Below, in pieces: positions 57,265 to 64,000 of a stretch of 64,000 bases of DNA. Source of the DNA: Neisseria yangbaofengii (GTDB lineage: Bacteria > Pseudomonadota > Gammaproteobacteria > Burkholderiales > Neisseriaceae); NCBI RefSeq assembly GCF_014898075.1, contig NZ_CP062976.1:620001-684000 (forward strand), given 5' to 3'. A program made the position numbers and the translations under genes. Numbering within the stretch: position 1 is the stretch's first letter; each line of letters opens with the position of its first letter. The notes beneath the pieces are model-generated. The model did not search any database and was not told where the DNA came from. It saw nothing but the letters and a program-made list of their open reading frames with translations.

Positions 57265-58461
57265 TTACAGGCCGCTTAAGCGTGCAGTGTCGTGTGCAAT
57301 CATCAATTCTTCATTGGTTGGAATCACCACGGCAACGGCTTTGCTGTCGGCAGTAGTAATTACACCGGCGTTGCCGAAACGGGCAGCCAAGTTGGCGTCT
57401 TGGTCGATGTTCAAGCCCAAGAAGCCCAAGTAGCCCAACACTTTGCTGCGGATTAAGTCAGAATTTTCACCGATACCGCCGGTGAAGGCCAATACGTCCA
57501 AACCGCCTGCAGCAACGGACATGCTGCCGATGTATTTCGCCAAACGATAGCAGAATACCTCCAGTGCCAATACCGCGCCGGAGTGGCCGTTGGCCGCTTC
57601 TTCTTCGATGGTGCGGCAGTCGCTCGACAATTCAGACAAGCCCAGCAAGCCTGATTTTTTGTTCAACATATCGGTTACTTGCGCGATGGTCATATTGGCG
57701 TTTTCAGCCAAGAAACCGAATACCGCAGGGTCAATGTCGCCCGAACGAGTACCCATTACCAAGCCTTCCAGCGGGGTTAAGCCCATGCTGGTGTCTTGGC
57801 ATACGCCGTTGGCAATGGCGGCAATCGAGGCACCGTTACCCAAGTGAGCAATCACCATGCGCAAATTGTTTTTGTCTTTACCCAAGAAGCGGGCGGCTTC
57901 GTCAGACACATAGCGGTAGCTGGTGCCGTGGAAACCGTATCGGCGCAAGCCGTATTTGCTGTACAACTCGCGTGGTACGGCATACATATAAGCGCGTTCC
58001 GGCATGGTTTGGTGGAACGCGGTGTCGAATACGGCCACGTTTGGCAGGCCTTTGAAAATGTTTTGTGCGGCGCGCACACCCAACAGGTTGGCAGGGTTAT
58101 GCAATGGCGCCAACGGGATGCATTTTTCGATGCCGGCAATCACGTCTTCGGTAATCAAAGTCGATTCGCTGTATTCTTCGCCGCCGCTGACAATGCGGTG
58201 GCCGATGGCGGCGATTTGGCTGTCGAAGCCGTGTGATTTCAATTCTTCCATCAAGGCTTCAACTGCGCCGGTGTGATTCGGGTTGGCAGCCAATTCAACT
58301 TTGTGTTTTTCACCGTTGAATTTAAAGGTGATGTAGGCATCAGGCAAGCCCAGCTTTTCAGCCAAGCAGCTCAGCAGCACGCCGCCGCTGTCGTTATCCA
58401 AAACAGCACCTTTTAACGATGAACTGCCGCAGTTTAAAACCAAAATCAATTTTTGAGACAT
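57265..58461 (-). CDS. ackA: Acetate kinase
   Basis: 398-residue ASKHA-family kinase that makes ATP from acetyl phosphate. It begins SQKLILVLNCGSSSLKGAVLD (phosphate-binding loop), and has HRIVSGGEEY, VFDTAFHQTMPERAYMYAVP, RRYGFHGTSYRYVS, IAHLGNGASIAAI and FTGGIGENSDLIR, all intact. No phosphotransacetylase gene is adjacent. It is the first and only gene of its unit here, with a perfect terminator. Confidence 0.97.
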   Translation of the reverse strand: MSQKLILVLNCGSSSLKGAVLDNDSGGVLLSCLAEKLGLPDAYITFKFNGEKHKVELAANPNHTGAVEALMEELKSHGFDSQIAAIGHRIVSGGEEYSESTLITEDVIAGIEKCIPLAPLHNPANLLGVRAAQNIFKGLPNVAVFDTAFHQTMPERAYMYAVPRELYSKYGLRRYGFHGTSYRYVSDEAARFLGKDKNNLRMVIAHLGNGASIAAIANGVCQDTSMGLTPLEGLVMGTRSGDIDPAVFGFLAENANMTIAQVTDMLNKKSGLLGLSELSSDCRTIEEEAANGHSGAVLALEVFCYRLAKYIGSMSVAAGGLDVLAFTGGIGENSDLIRSKVLGYLGFLGLNIDQDANLAARFGNAGVITTADSKAVAVVIPTNEELMIAHDTARLSGL

Positions 58462-58667
58462 CTGTAGGCTCCTAAAGGTTTTCAGACGGCCTGTGGCATG
58501 ATTGCCAAAACGTGGGGGAGTCGTCTGAAACAGGTTAATAAAAACATTCGAAGGCTAGTCTATTCGATATAAAAAGTCAATGCCGCGGGGCGACTATCTT
58601 GATATAGCTCTATTCATTTAAGCATTGGCGGCAGCAAACTGCTATCCGCAAAAAGATGCTAAGATAG

Positions 58668-58722
58668 AAGGCCGTCTGAAAGCGTAAAGCAGAGGGTATT
58701 GATTTGCCGTTCAGACGGCCTT
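58668..58722. terminator. DUS-pair inverted repeat upstream of 58746 gene
   Basis: AAGGCCGTCTGAA (58668-58680) and TTCAGACGGCCTT (58710-58722) with a 29-base loop, in the divergent region before the next gene. Confidence 0.5.
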
Positions 58723-58745
58723 TTATATGATTTAAAGACAAAACC

Positions 58746-59063
58746 ATGCATTATTTCAGTATCCACACCCAACAAGGCGAGCATTTGGGCTTTTTCATCA
58801 TGCTGGCCGATGACGAATCCGAAGCGCAGCCGCAAAGCGGGCGGTTTGCCGTTAAACTGCAAAGCGAAGATGTGCCCGAAGACCAAGCGGCTGTCGCTGC
58901 CTTGCAACCTTGGCAGGAGGCGGCCGAACCGCTGTTTTGGCGCGTGGAAAAAGACCGCGTCGAACTCTTTGCCGGTAACAGCAATATCGGCGGCATCCGC
59001 AACGAATACCTGACCTTATCCGGCCAAATGCTGGTTTTAAACGATTTAACAGGGATGATGTAA
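58746..59063 (+). CDS. Conserved hypothetical protein upstream of ccoS
   Basis: 105-residue soluble, acidic protein of no family that I can name. It begins MHYFSIHTQQGEHLGFFIM and contains repeated short strands (RFAVKLQSEDVPED, FWRVEKDRVELFAGN, EYLTLSGQMLVLND), suggesting a small beta-rich fold. Codon use matches the neighbours. It overlaps ccoS by one base (TAATG), so it may be connected to cbb3 oxidase assembly or merely share transcription. Confidence 0.75.
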   Translation: MHYFSIHTQQGEHLGFFIMLADDESEAQPQSGRFAVKLQSEDVPEDQAAVAALQPWQEAAEPLFWRVEKDRVELFAGNSNIGGIRNEYLTLSGQMLVLNDLTGMM

Positions 59064-59257
59064 TGGAAAGTATGTTTATTTTGGTGCCGATCAGCATCAT
59101 TTTAGCCTTTATCATCGGCTATTTTTTCTGGTGGTCGGGCAAACACGGACAATTTGACGATTTGGAAGGGCCGGCACACCGCATTTTGATGGATGACGAC
59201 TCCACCGACAAACTGCTGGAAAAAGAACAAGATTCCGCTAAAGGCGACACCAAATGA
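59063..59257 (+). CDS. ccoS: CcoS, cbb3-type cytochrome oxidase assembly protein
   Basis: 64-residue single-span membrane protein. The helix is MFILVPISIILAFIIGYFFWWSG (residues 4-26) and the CcoS signature GQFDDLEGPAHRILMDDD follows it. CcoS is required for cofactor insertion into the high-affinity cbb3 oxidase used at low oxygen. The oxidase genes are not in the window. It overlaps both neighbours. Confidence 0.95.
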   Translation: MESMFILVPISIILAFIIGYFFWWSGKHGQFDDLEGPAHRILMDDDSTDKLLEKEQDSAKGDTK

Positions 59258-60552
59258 GCGTAAAAAAAGATTATTTGAATTTCAAAACCAGCCGCCGTTT
59301 CGCACCTTTATTTGGCACGCAGTTTCTCGGCGCATTTAACGACAATGTGTTTAAAACCGCGCTGTTTGTGATGATCAGTTTTTACGGCTTGGGCGCCAAC
59401 GATTGGATTCCGGCCAGCCAAATGCTGAATTTGGGCGCGTTGCTGTTTATCCTGCCGTATTTTCTGTTTTCCGCCTTATCCGGCCAACTGAGCAACCGCT
59501 TCGATAAAGCTGTGTTGGCGCGCTGGATTAAGTTACTGGAAATTATCGTGATGAGTGTGGCATCGTATGGTTTTTATATTCAATCGGCGCCGCTGTTGCT
59601 GTTTTGTCTGTTTTGCATGGGCACGCAATCGACCTTGTTCGGTCCCTTGAAATACGCCATTTTGCCCGATTATCTGAATGATAAAGAATTAATGATGGGC
59701 AACAGCCTGATTGAATCGGGCACGTTTATCGCCATTTTGTTCGGACAGATTTTGGGCACCTCTTTGGCAGGCATTCCGCTGCACATTGCCGGAATGGTGG
59801 TGACTGGGGTGGCGGTTTGCGGCACCTTGACCAGCCTGTTTATGCCATCGGTGCCTGCCAAAGCGCCGGATACCGAAATCGAACTCAATATCGTCAAAGG
59901 CACGATGGACTTAATGCGCGAAACCGTGTCACAAAAACCCGTGTTTACCGCCATTATCGGCATTTCGTGGTTTTGGTTTGTCGGCTCGGTTTACACCACC
60001 CAATTGCCGACCTTTACCCAAATCCATCTGGGCGGCAACGATAATGTGTTTAACCTGATGTTGGCATTATTTTCCGTCGGCATCGCCATTGGCTCGGTGG
60101 TGTGTGCCAAACTCAGCCACCAACATTTGCGCTTGGGCTTGGTGACCGTAGGTGCCATCGGTTTGACAGCGAGTGGTTTGCTGCTGGTTTGGCTCACGCA
60201 CGGCCAACGCTTTGCCGAACTCAGCGGCATCATGTGGTTTTTATCGCAAGCCAATGCTTATCCGGTAATGCTGACCATGATGGCCATTGGCTTTTTTGGC
60301 GGCTTTTTCTCCGTGCCGCTCTACACATGGCTTCAGACTGCCTCCGGCGAAACCTTCCGCGCGCATGCGGTGGCGGCCAATAATATCGTTAACGGCATTT
60401 TCATGGTGACGGCAGCGATTCTCAGCGCAGTATTATTAATGCTGTTTGAGAGCATTACTTTGCTTTATCTGATTGTGGCGACGGGTAATGTGTTGCTGCT
60501 GGTTTATTTGATTAAACGCGAACCACGGTTTGTTTTGAAGAAAAAGCATTAA
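59254..60552 (+). CDS. MFS transporter (LplT-like)
   Basis: 432-residue major facilitator with 12 predicted helices. It begins RFAPLFGTQFLGAFNDNVFKTALFVM, the motif shared by LplT-type lysophospholipid transporters and by the transporter half of 2-acylglycerophosphoethanolamine acyltransferase fusions. Further conserved segments are LPYFLFSALSGQLSNRFDKA and MGTQSTLFGPLKYAILPDYL. No acyltransferase domain is attached. It overlaps ccoS by four bases. The lysophospholipid substrate is inferred from the family. Confidence 0.87.
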   Translation: MSVKKDYLNFKTSRRFAPLFGTQFLGAFNDNVFKTALFVMISFYGLGANDWIPASQMLNLGALLFILPYFLFSALSGQLSNRFDKAVLARWIKLLEIIVMSVASYGFYIQSAPLLLFCLFCMGTQSTLFGPLKYAILPDYLNDKELMMGNSLIESGTFIAILFGQILGTSLAGIPLHIAGMVVTGVAVCGTLTSLFMPSVPAKAPDTEIELNIVKGTMDLMRETVSQKPVFTAIIGISWFWFVGSVYTTQLPTFTQIHLGGNDNVFNLMLALFSVGIAIGSVVCAKLSHQHLRLGLVTVGAIGLTASGLLLVWLTHGQRFAELSGIMWFLSQANAYPVMLTMMAIGFFGGFFSVPLYTWLQTASGETFRAHAVAANNIVNGIFMVTAAILSAVLLMLFESITLLYLIVATGNVLLLVYLIKREPRFVLKKKH

Positions 60553-60563
60553 TCAATCACCTA

Positions 60564-60608
60564 AGAGGATGAGGCCTTAGAGGATGAGGCCTTAGAGGAT
60601 GAGGCCTT
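60564..60608. repeat. Three perfect 15-bp tandem repeats
   Basis: AGAGGATGAGGCCTT occurs three times without mismatch (60564-60578, 60579-60593, 60594-60608). The last copy runs into the left end of the miniature element at 60602, so the unit may derive from the element's tip. Confidence 0.85.
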
Positions 60609-60741
60609 TGTACCATTTTGGATTTGAGTGCAGTTCGAAGTCAAAGCAGCCCGGAAAGCACAGACATATCATTTAGATAGACAAGCTTTCGAGCAGCGCA
60701 TAACGAAGAAATGCGCCAAAGATAGGATTGTGCAGAAGTCT
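60602..60741. repeat. 140-bp miniature element, copy 2
   Basis: Ends AGGCCTTTGTACCATTTT and AGGATTGTGCAGAAGTCT are degenerate versions of the ends at 14682. The interior GGATTTGAGTGCAGTTCGAA and GCGCATAACGAAGAAA agrees closely with copy 1 in the same orientation. Confidence 0.7.
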
Positions 60742-60742
60742 C

Positions 60743-60769
60743 AGGCCGTCTGAATTTTCAGACGGCCTT
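60743..60769. terminator. DUS-pair terminator upstream of holB
   Basis: AGGCCGTCTGAA and TTCAGACGGCCT with a 3-base loop, then T residues. Confidence 0.75.
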
Positions 60770-60819
60770 TACTGTTTATCTGTATAATGAATGCTTATTT
60801 CAACCCGATTTTCAAGCGC

Positions 60820-61797
60820 ATGATTTATCCGTGGCACCAGCAAGAATGGCAGCAACTTGCCGCGCATTGGCAAAATCAGCCCAATGCGTGGCTGTTTACC
60901 GGCAGGGAAAACACCGGTAAAACGGCATTTGCGCGTTATGTGGCGCAGGCTTTGCTGTGTGAAAGGCCGTCTGAAAACCATCAGCCCTGTAGCCAATGCG
61001 CTTCGTGTCATTTGTTTTCGCAAAACAGCCATCCCGATTTTTACGAACTCACGCCCGAATTGCCGGAAGACGGCAGCGTAGGGCGCAAATTACTGCAGAT
61101 TAAAATCGATTCTGTGCGCGATATTGTTGAAAATATTTATCTTACTGCCGTACGCGGCGGGCGGCGGGTAGTGTTGGTTCATCCGGCTGAAAGCATGAAT
61201 GTGCAGGCGGCCAACGGTTTGCTCAAAGCCTTGGAAGAGCCGCCGCAGCATGTGATTTTTCTGCTGGTAACGCACGCGCGGGATAAGCTGTTGCCGACGA
61301 TTAAAAGCCGCTGCCGGCAAATGGTGCTGCCCGCGCCGAACCGTGATGAAGCCTTAGATTATTTGCAAGGGCAGGGGGTGGATAATGCGGCTTCGTTGCT
61401 GGCGTTTCACAGCGGTGCCCCTTTATTTGATGCCGCGCCCGAATTGGACGATTCGCGCCAAGACTTGCTGAACATACTCGCTACGCCGCGTTTGCTGGCG
61501 ATGCTGGATTACGCGGCGGCGTTCGACAAACAAAAGCAGCCGTTGGCCGTGGTCATCGATTGGCTGCAAAAATGGCTGGTTGATGTCGGCTTGGCGCAGC
61601 AAAACATGCCGCCGCTTTACTATCCTGATTTTGCGGCGCAATCGGCAGCCGTTGCCGCCAAAACCGAACCGCACCGCCTGTTTGCACTCACAGGCCGTCT
61701 GAATCAACTCAGCCCTTACGGACATCATACCTTGAGTGTTAAAATGCAGCTTGAATATATCCTGATTGAATATCTCAATTTTTGGCAAAATAAATAA
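60820..61797 (+). CDS. holB: DNA polymerase III delta prime subunit
   Basis: 325-residue clamp-loader subunit. I prefer the ATG at 60820 (MIYPWHQQEWQQLAAHWQN), which matches the usual HolB start; an ATG at 60787 lies almost on a TATAAT and would add 11 residues. It has a modified P-loop GRENTGKTAFA, the zinc finger CSQCASCHLF, and the SRC motif in IKSRCRQM. The C-terminal helical domain completes the usual length. It is followed by pilZ and tatD, the conserved arrangement. Confidence 0.95.
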   Translation: MIYPWHQQEWQQLAAHWQNQPNAWLFTGRENTGKTAFARYVAQALLCERPSENHQPCSQCASCHLFSQNSHPDFYELTPELPEDGSVGRKLLQIKIDSVRDIVENIYLTAVRGGRRVVLVHPAESMNVQAANGLLKALEEPPQHVIFLLVTHARDKLLPTIKSRCRQMVLPAPNRDEALDYLQGQGVDNAASLLAFHSGAPLFDAAPELDDSRQDLLNILATPRLLAMLDYAAAFDKQKQPLAVVIDWLQKWLVDVGLAQQNMPPLYYPDFAAQSAAVAAKTEPHRLFALTGRLNQLSPYGHHTLSVKMQLEYILIEYLNFWQNK

Positions 61798-61806
61798 GGT
61801 CGCCCA

Positions 61807-62157
61807 ATGAGTACTAAAGAAATCCCGGCCAAGATGATGGCTTTGAAATTAAAAGAAAAAAACACGCTTTACAATTGCTATATGCCGTTTTTCGAACACG
61901 GCGGCCTGTTTGTGCCGACCGATGATGTGTTTTCGCTGGGCGAAGACATTTTGCTGGCGGTGGAAATTGGCGAGCATCCCAAGCTTTATTTGCCGACCGA
62001 AGTGGCATGGATTAATCCGGCACGCACATCGGCAAATCGTCCGAAAGGTATTGGTTTGGCGTTTTCATCACACGAAAACTGCCTGCAAACCAAATCCATT
62101 ATCGAAGGCGAGCTGGGCAGCGCATTGCGCAGCGACCGCGCCACGTTTACCCTTTAA
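61807..62157 (+). CDS. pilZ: PilZ domain protein of type IV pilus assembly
   Basis: 116-residue protein related to the PilZ needed for type IV pilus biogenesis. It shows the short PilZ fold (YNCYMPFFEHGGLFVPT, EVAWINPARTSANRPKGIGLAF). The RxxxR and D/NxSxxG residues used for c-di-GMP binding are missing, as in the orthologous PilZ of Pseudomonas and Xanthomonas, so it probably acts through protein contacts. It starts nine bases after holB and is followed by tatD. Confidence 0.93.
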   Translation: MSTKEIPAKMMALKLKEKNTLYNCYMPFFEHGGLFVPTDDVFSLGEDILLAVEIGEHPKLYLPTEVAWINPARTSANRPKGIGLAFSSHENCLQTKSIIEGELGSALRSDRATFTL

Positions 62158-62173
62158 TTAAGCCGGCTTATTT

Positions 62174-62950
62174 ATGCAACTCATTGATTCACATTGCCAT
62201 CTGAATTTTGAAGGCTTGGGCGGCCGTTTGCCGGAAGTGTTAGCTAATATGGCTGAAAACGAGGTCAGGCAAGCACTCGCCATCAGTGTGAGCAAACAAA
62301 GCTTTGCCGAAGTGTTTGCCATCGCCCAAGCGCACGGGCAAATTTTCTGCACCATCGGCGTGCATCCCGACAGCGAAGAAGCGGAAGAATTTACCGTGGC
62401 CGAAATGGTAGCGCAGGCGCAGCATCCGAAAGTGGTCGGCATTGGTGAAACCGGTTTGGATTACCATTGGTGCAAGGGTGATTTGGCTTGGCAGCATCAA
62501 CGTTTTGCCGACCATATCCAAGCGGCGAATGAAAGCAGTTTGCCGGTAATCGTGCATACCCGCGATGCCGGCGAAGACACGCTGCACATATTAAAAGAAT
62601 GCCAAACCAATTCAGGCGTGATTCACTGCTTCACTGAAGACGTAGTCTTTGCCAAAGGCGCATTGGATTTGGGACTGTATATTTCATTTTCCGGCATTGT
62701 CACCTTCAAAAATGCGCCACAGATTCAGGAAGCGGCAAAATATGTGCCGAAAGACCGCATGTTGGTGGAAACCGATGCCCCTTTCCTCGCGCCTGTGCCG
62801 AAACGCGGCAAACGCAACGAGCCGGCTTATGTGCGTCATACTGCTGAGTTTATCGCCCAATTGCGTGGCGAAGCAGTGGAAGAAGTGGCTGCTTATACCA
62901 CGGAAAACTTTTATAGGTTGTTCCAAAAAGTGCCGCGTTGGATGGAATAA
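62174..62950 (+). CDS. tatD: TatD-family metal-dependent hydrolase/DNase
   Basis: 258-residue TIM-barrel hydrolase. The metal ligands are at IDSHCHLNF, GETGLDYHW, VIVHTRDA, GVIHCFTED and ETDAPFLAP. This is the YcfH branch usually found after holB. The family has been shown to have 3'-5' DNase or deacylase activity; the role in this organism is not known. Last gene of the holB-pilZ-tatD operon. Confidence 0.95.
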   Translation: MQLIDSHCHLNFEGLGGRLPEVLANMAENEVRQALAISVSKQSFAEVFAIAQAHGQIFCTIGVHPDSEEAEEFTVAEMVAQAQHPKVVGIGETGLDYHWCKGDLAWQHQRFADHIQAANESSLPVIVHTRDAGEDTLHILKECQTNSGVIHCFTEDVVFAKGALDLGLYISFSGIVTFKNAPQIQEAAKYVPKDRMLVETDAPFLAPVPKRGKRNEPAYVRHTAEFIAQLRGEAVEEVAAYTTENFYRLFQKVPRWME

Positions 62951-63042
62951 CGCTGTCTCAAAAATGGTTGGTCTCAATAATTTTATGCTTTTCAGACGGC
63001 CTGTTTGAATAAGCAAAAGGAAATCGGATGTTGAAAGTTTAA

Positions 63043-63231
63043 TAATGACTGTAATCACTGCTGCCGCATTGGCCGCTTGTGCGCAACAAAACGGGCCTGA
63101 ATCGCCGATAGCCGGTATGCCAATCCCACTGCCGAATGTTGTATGAAGCAGGGCGGCAAATCGGTGATGGAAAAAAGATGCGCAAGGCAATGAATACGGT
63201 GAATGCCATTTGTCCGATGGAACAGTATAGT
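63043..63231 (+). pseudogene. DUF333 lipoprotein, frameshifted and truncated
   Basis: Pieces of a small lipoprotein are spread over three frames: the signal end TAAALAACAQQNG, then ANPTAECCMKQGG (from 63117), then KDAQGNEYGECHLSDGTV (from 63176). This matches DUF333 haemolysin-like lipoproteins (NPAS-YC-x-Q-G-G, then G-x-Y-G-x-C-x-F/L-x-DG). There are at least two frameshifts, and its start region has adjacent stops. The 3' end is replaced by a Correia-type element at 63226. Confidence 0.8.
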
Positions 63232-63331
63232 GTATTCACTTTAAAATAGGACAAGGCGGTGAGCCGAAGACAGTATGGATAATAAGGCCAGGCGAACCAA
63301 CGCCGTACTATTTTAAAGTGGATTCACTATA
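63226..63331. repeat. Correia-type miniature element, copy 3
   Basis: 106 bp, ends TATAGTGTATTCACTTTAAA and TTTAAAGTGGATTCACTATA, in the opposite orientation to the copies at 4864 and 26513. It truncates the DUF333 pseudogene. Confidence 0.88.
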
Positions 63332-63377
63332 GTAGAAGCATGGGCTTAACTTCCGTCGGTATCATCAATAATGGTCG

Positions 63378-63519
63378 ATACCTTTGCAAAATCTCCATCT
63401 TTGGCACATTTCTTCATTATGCGCTACCCGAAAGCTTGTCCTATCTTTGTGATACGTCTTCGCTTTCTGTACTGTTCCAGCTTCGAATTTTACTCAAATC
63501 CGGGGTTTTGCAAAGGTCT
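63378..63519. repeat. 142-bp miniature element, copy 3 (inverted)
   Basis: Left end ATACCTTTGCAAAATCTCC, right end GGGGTTTTGCAAAGGTCT. The interior is the reverse complement of the copies at 14682 and 60602 (for example TTCTTCATTATGCGCT and GAATTTTACTCAAATCC). Confidence 0.75.
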
Positions 63520-63529
63520 CTGGCTATAT

Positions 63530-63566
63530 AAAAGGCCGTCTGAAAAAAATTTTCAGACGGCCTTTT
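63530..63566. terminator. DUS-pair terminator after the LysM gene
   Basis: AAAAGGCCGTCTGAAAA and TTTTCAGACGGCCTTTT form a 17-bp stem. It lies 18 bases past the stop of the minus-strand gene. Confidence 0.88.
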
Positions 63567-63583
63567 ATTATGAAATCAATTCA

Positions 63584-64000
63584 TTACGCAGGAATGCGCA
63601 ATTTTTGACCCACGTAGATTTTATCAGGGTGGCTTAACATTGGTTTGTTGGCTTCAAAGATTTTCATGTATTGATTGGCATCGCCGTAGTATTTTTTCGC
63701 GATGGCAGACAAAGTGTCGCCGCTCACTACGTCGTGATATTGTGCTGCTGCTTCGGCAGGGAATTGCAGGTTGTTGTCGACATCAGAAACGCCGGTCACG
63801 TTGCCCGCCGCCAAAACTGCTTTTTCAGCCGCTTCTTGCGAAGGGGCAGAGCCACTCAAGGTAACTTTGCCGCTGGCGCCGTCGAAAGCAACAGCCAAGC
63901 CGGTCAGGCCTAAGTTTTGTTTCTCGATGTAAGTTTGGATAGCGGCCGCTGCTTTGGTGTTCAAATCATCGACGTTGGCTGCTGTTTGTGCGGCCACTTC
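63584..64000 (-). CDS. BON and LysM domain protein (Kbp/YgaU-like), 5'-truncated by window edge
   Basis: C-terminal 139 residues of a protein whose frame is open to base 64000, so the true start lies outside. A BON domain (LGLTGLAVAFDGASGKVTLSG, then NVTGVSDVDNNL) is followed by a LysM domain (YHDVVSGDTLSAIAKKYYGD, ending IYVGQKLRIPA). This order matches E. coli Kbp (YgaU), a cytoplasmic potassium-binding protein. The lack of the N-terminus means that a signal peptide cannot be ruled out. Confidence 0.9.
   Translation of the reverse strand, partial: EVAAQTAANVDDLNTKAAAAIQTYIEKQNLGLTGLAVAFDGASGKVTLSGSAPSQEAAEKAVLAAGNVTGVSDVDNNLQFPAEAAAQYHDVVSGDTLSAIAKKYYGDANQYMKIFEANKPMLSHPDKIYVGQKLRIPA

Noticed and set aside
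60564-60608. CRISPR-like array
   Set aside because: The 15-bp units are directly adjacent with no spacers, and no cas gene is present.
60787-60819. Earlier ATG start for holB
   Set aside because: It lies directly after a TATAAT that looks like a -10, it has no ribosome-binding site, and family members start at the later Met.

Overview
The window is a chromosome segment from a Neisseriaceae bacterium, almost certainly a Neisseria species. The strongest evidence is the DNA uptake sequence GCCGTCTGAA, which occurs dozens of times, mostly as AGGCCGTCTGAA (the AG dialect rather than the meningococcal AT form). It often appears as head-to-head pairs that act as terminators. Correia-type miniature elements, dRS3/NIME repeats and characteristic gene neighbours (ilvB-ilvH-ABM-ilvC, ligA-zipA, holB-pilZ-tatD) agree. 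A complete nitrous oxide reductase cluster and a full pgaABCD locus point to a commensal or animal-associated species rather than the pathogens. The species cannot be fixed from this window.

Layout. 1-647: 3' end of a dispersin B-like GH20 enzyme. 1048-4747: branched-chain amino acid genes ilvB, ilvH, a small monooxygenase-fold gene and ilvC. 5147-14673: denitrification cluster, with a consensus FNR box before nosR-nosZ, then nosDFYL and a Tat-exported ApbE/NosX. 14872-20861 (minus): pgaDCBA for poly-N-acetylglucosamine (PNAG). 21155-24797: a degenerate nicotinamidase-fold protein, an NSS transporter and a cation/Ca exchanger. 24908-27160: a decayed island next to a tRNA(CAU) gene, with the C-terminal remnant of a two-partner-secreted adhesin/toxin and a broken integrase. 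27525-34292: ubiD, a dicarboxylate transporter and pqiABC. 34313-35553: an intact IS3-family element, with a deleted relative at about 44535-44956. 35587-47884: housekeeping genes (galU, ligA, zipA, ampD, mltG, tmk, malic enzyme), a cytochrome c' lipoprotein, an SDR, and zur with a COG0523 metallochaperone. 47933-54606: an AT-rich orphan membrane protein, the yejB/yejE/yejF peptide importer interrupted by an acyl-CoA synthetase, and trxA. 55104-64000: a DUF445 protein, ackA, ccoS, an MFS transporter, holB-pilZ-tatD, a broken DUF333 lipoprotein and a BON/LysM protein cut by the window edge.

How it fits together. NosR, NosZ, NosDFY, NosL and NosX form the set needed to build and power N2O reductase. 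Cytochrome c' (nitric oxide binding) and CcoS (cbb3 oxidase assembly) fit the same low-oxygen respiratory lifestyle. PgaABCD makes PNAG biofilm polymer and the DspB-like enzyme is expected to cut it, so synthesis and dispersal lie about 14 kb apart.

Most notable observations: (1) a full-consensus sigma-54 promoter at 56860-56875 in an 841-base gene-free stretch, followed by a perfect 12-bp hairpin with a TTCG loop, which suggests an undescribed sigma-54-dependent small RNA; (2) a decayed nuclease-like toxin domain hidden beyond the stop of the adhesin remnant, in a frame that one extra G in a G-run would restore; (3) a NosZ that looks like a Tat-exported lipoprotein; (4) a family of 140-143 bp miniature elements with three copies; (5) a cluster of DnaA-box-like sites between trxA and the DUF445 gene.
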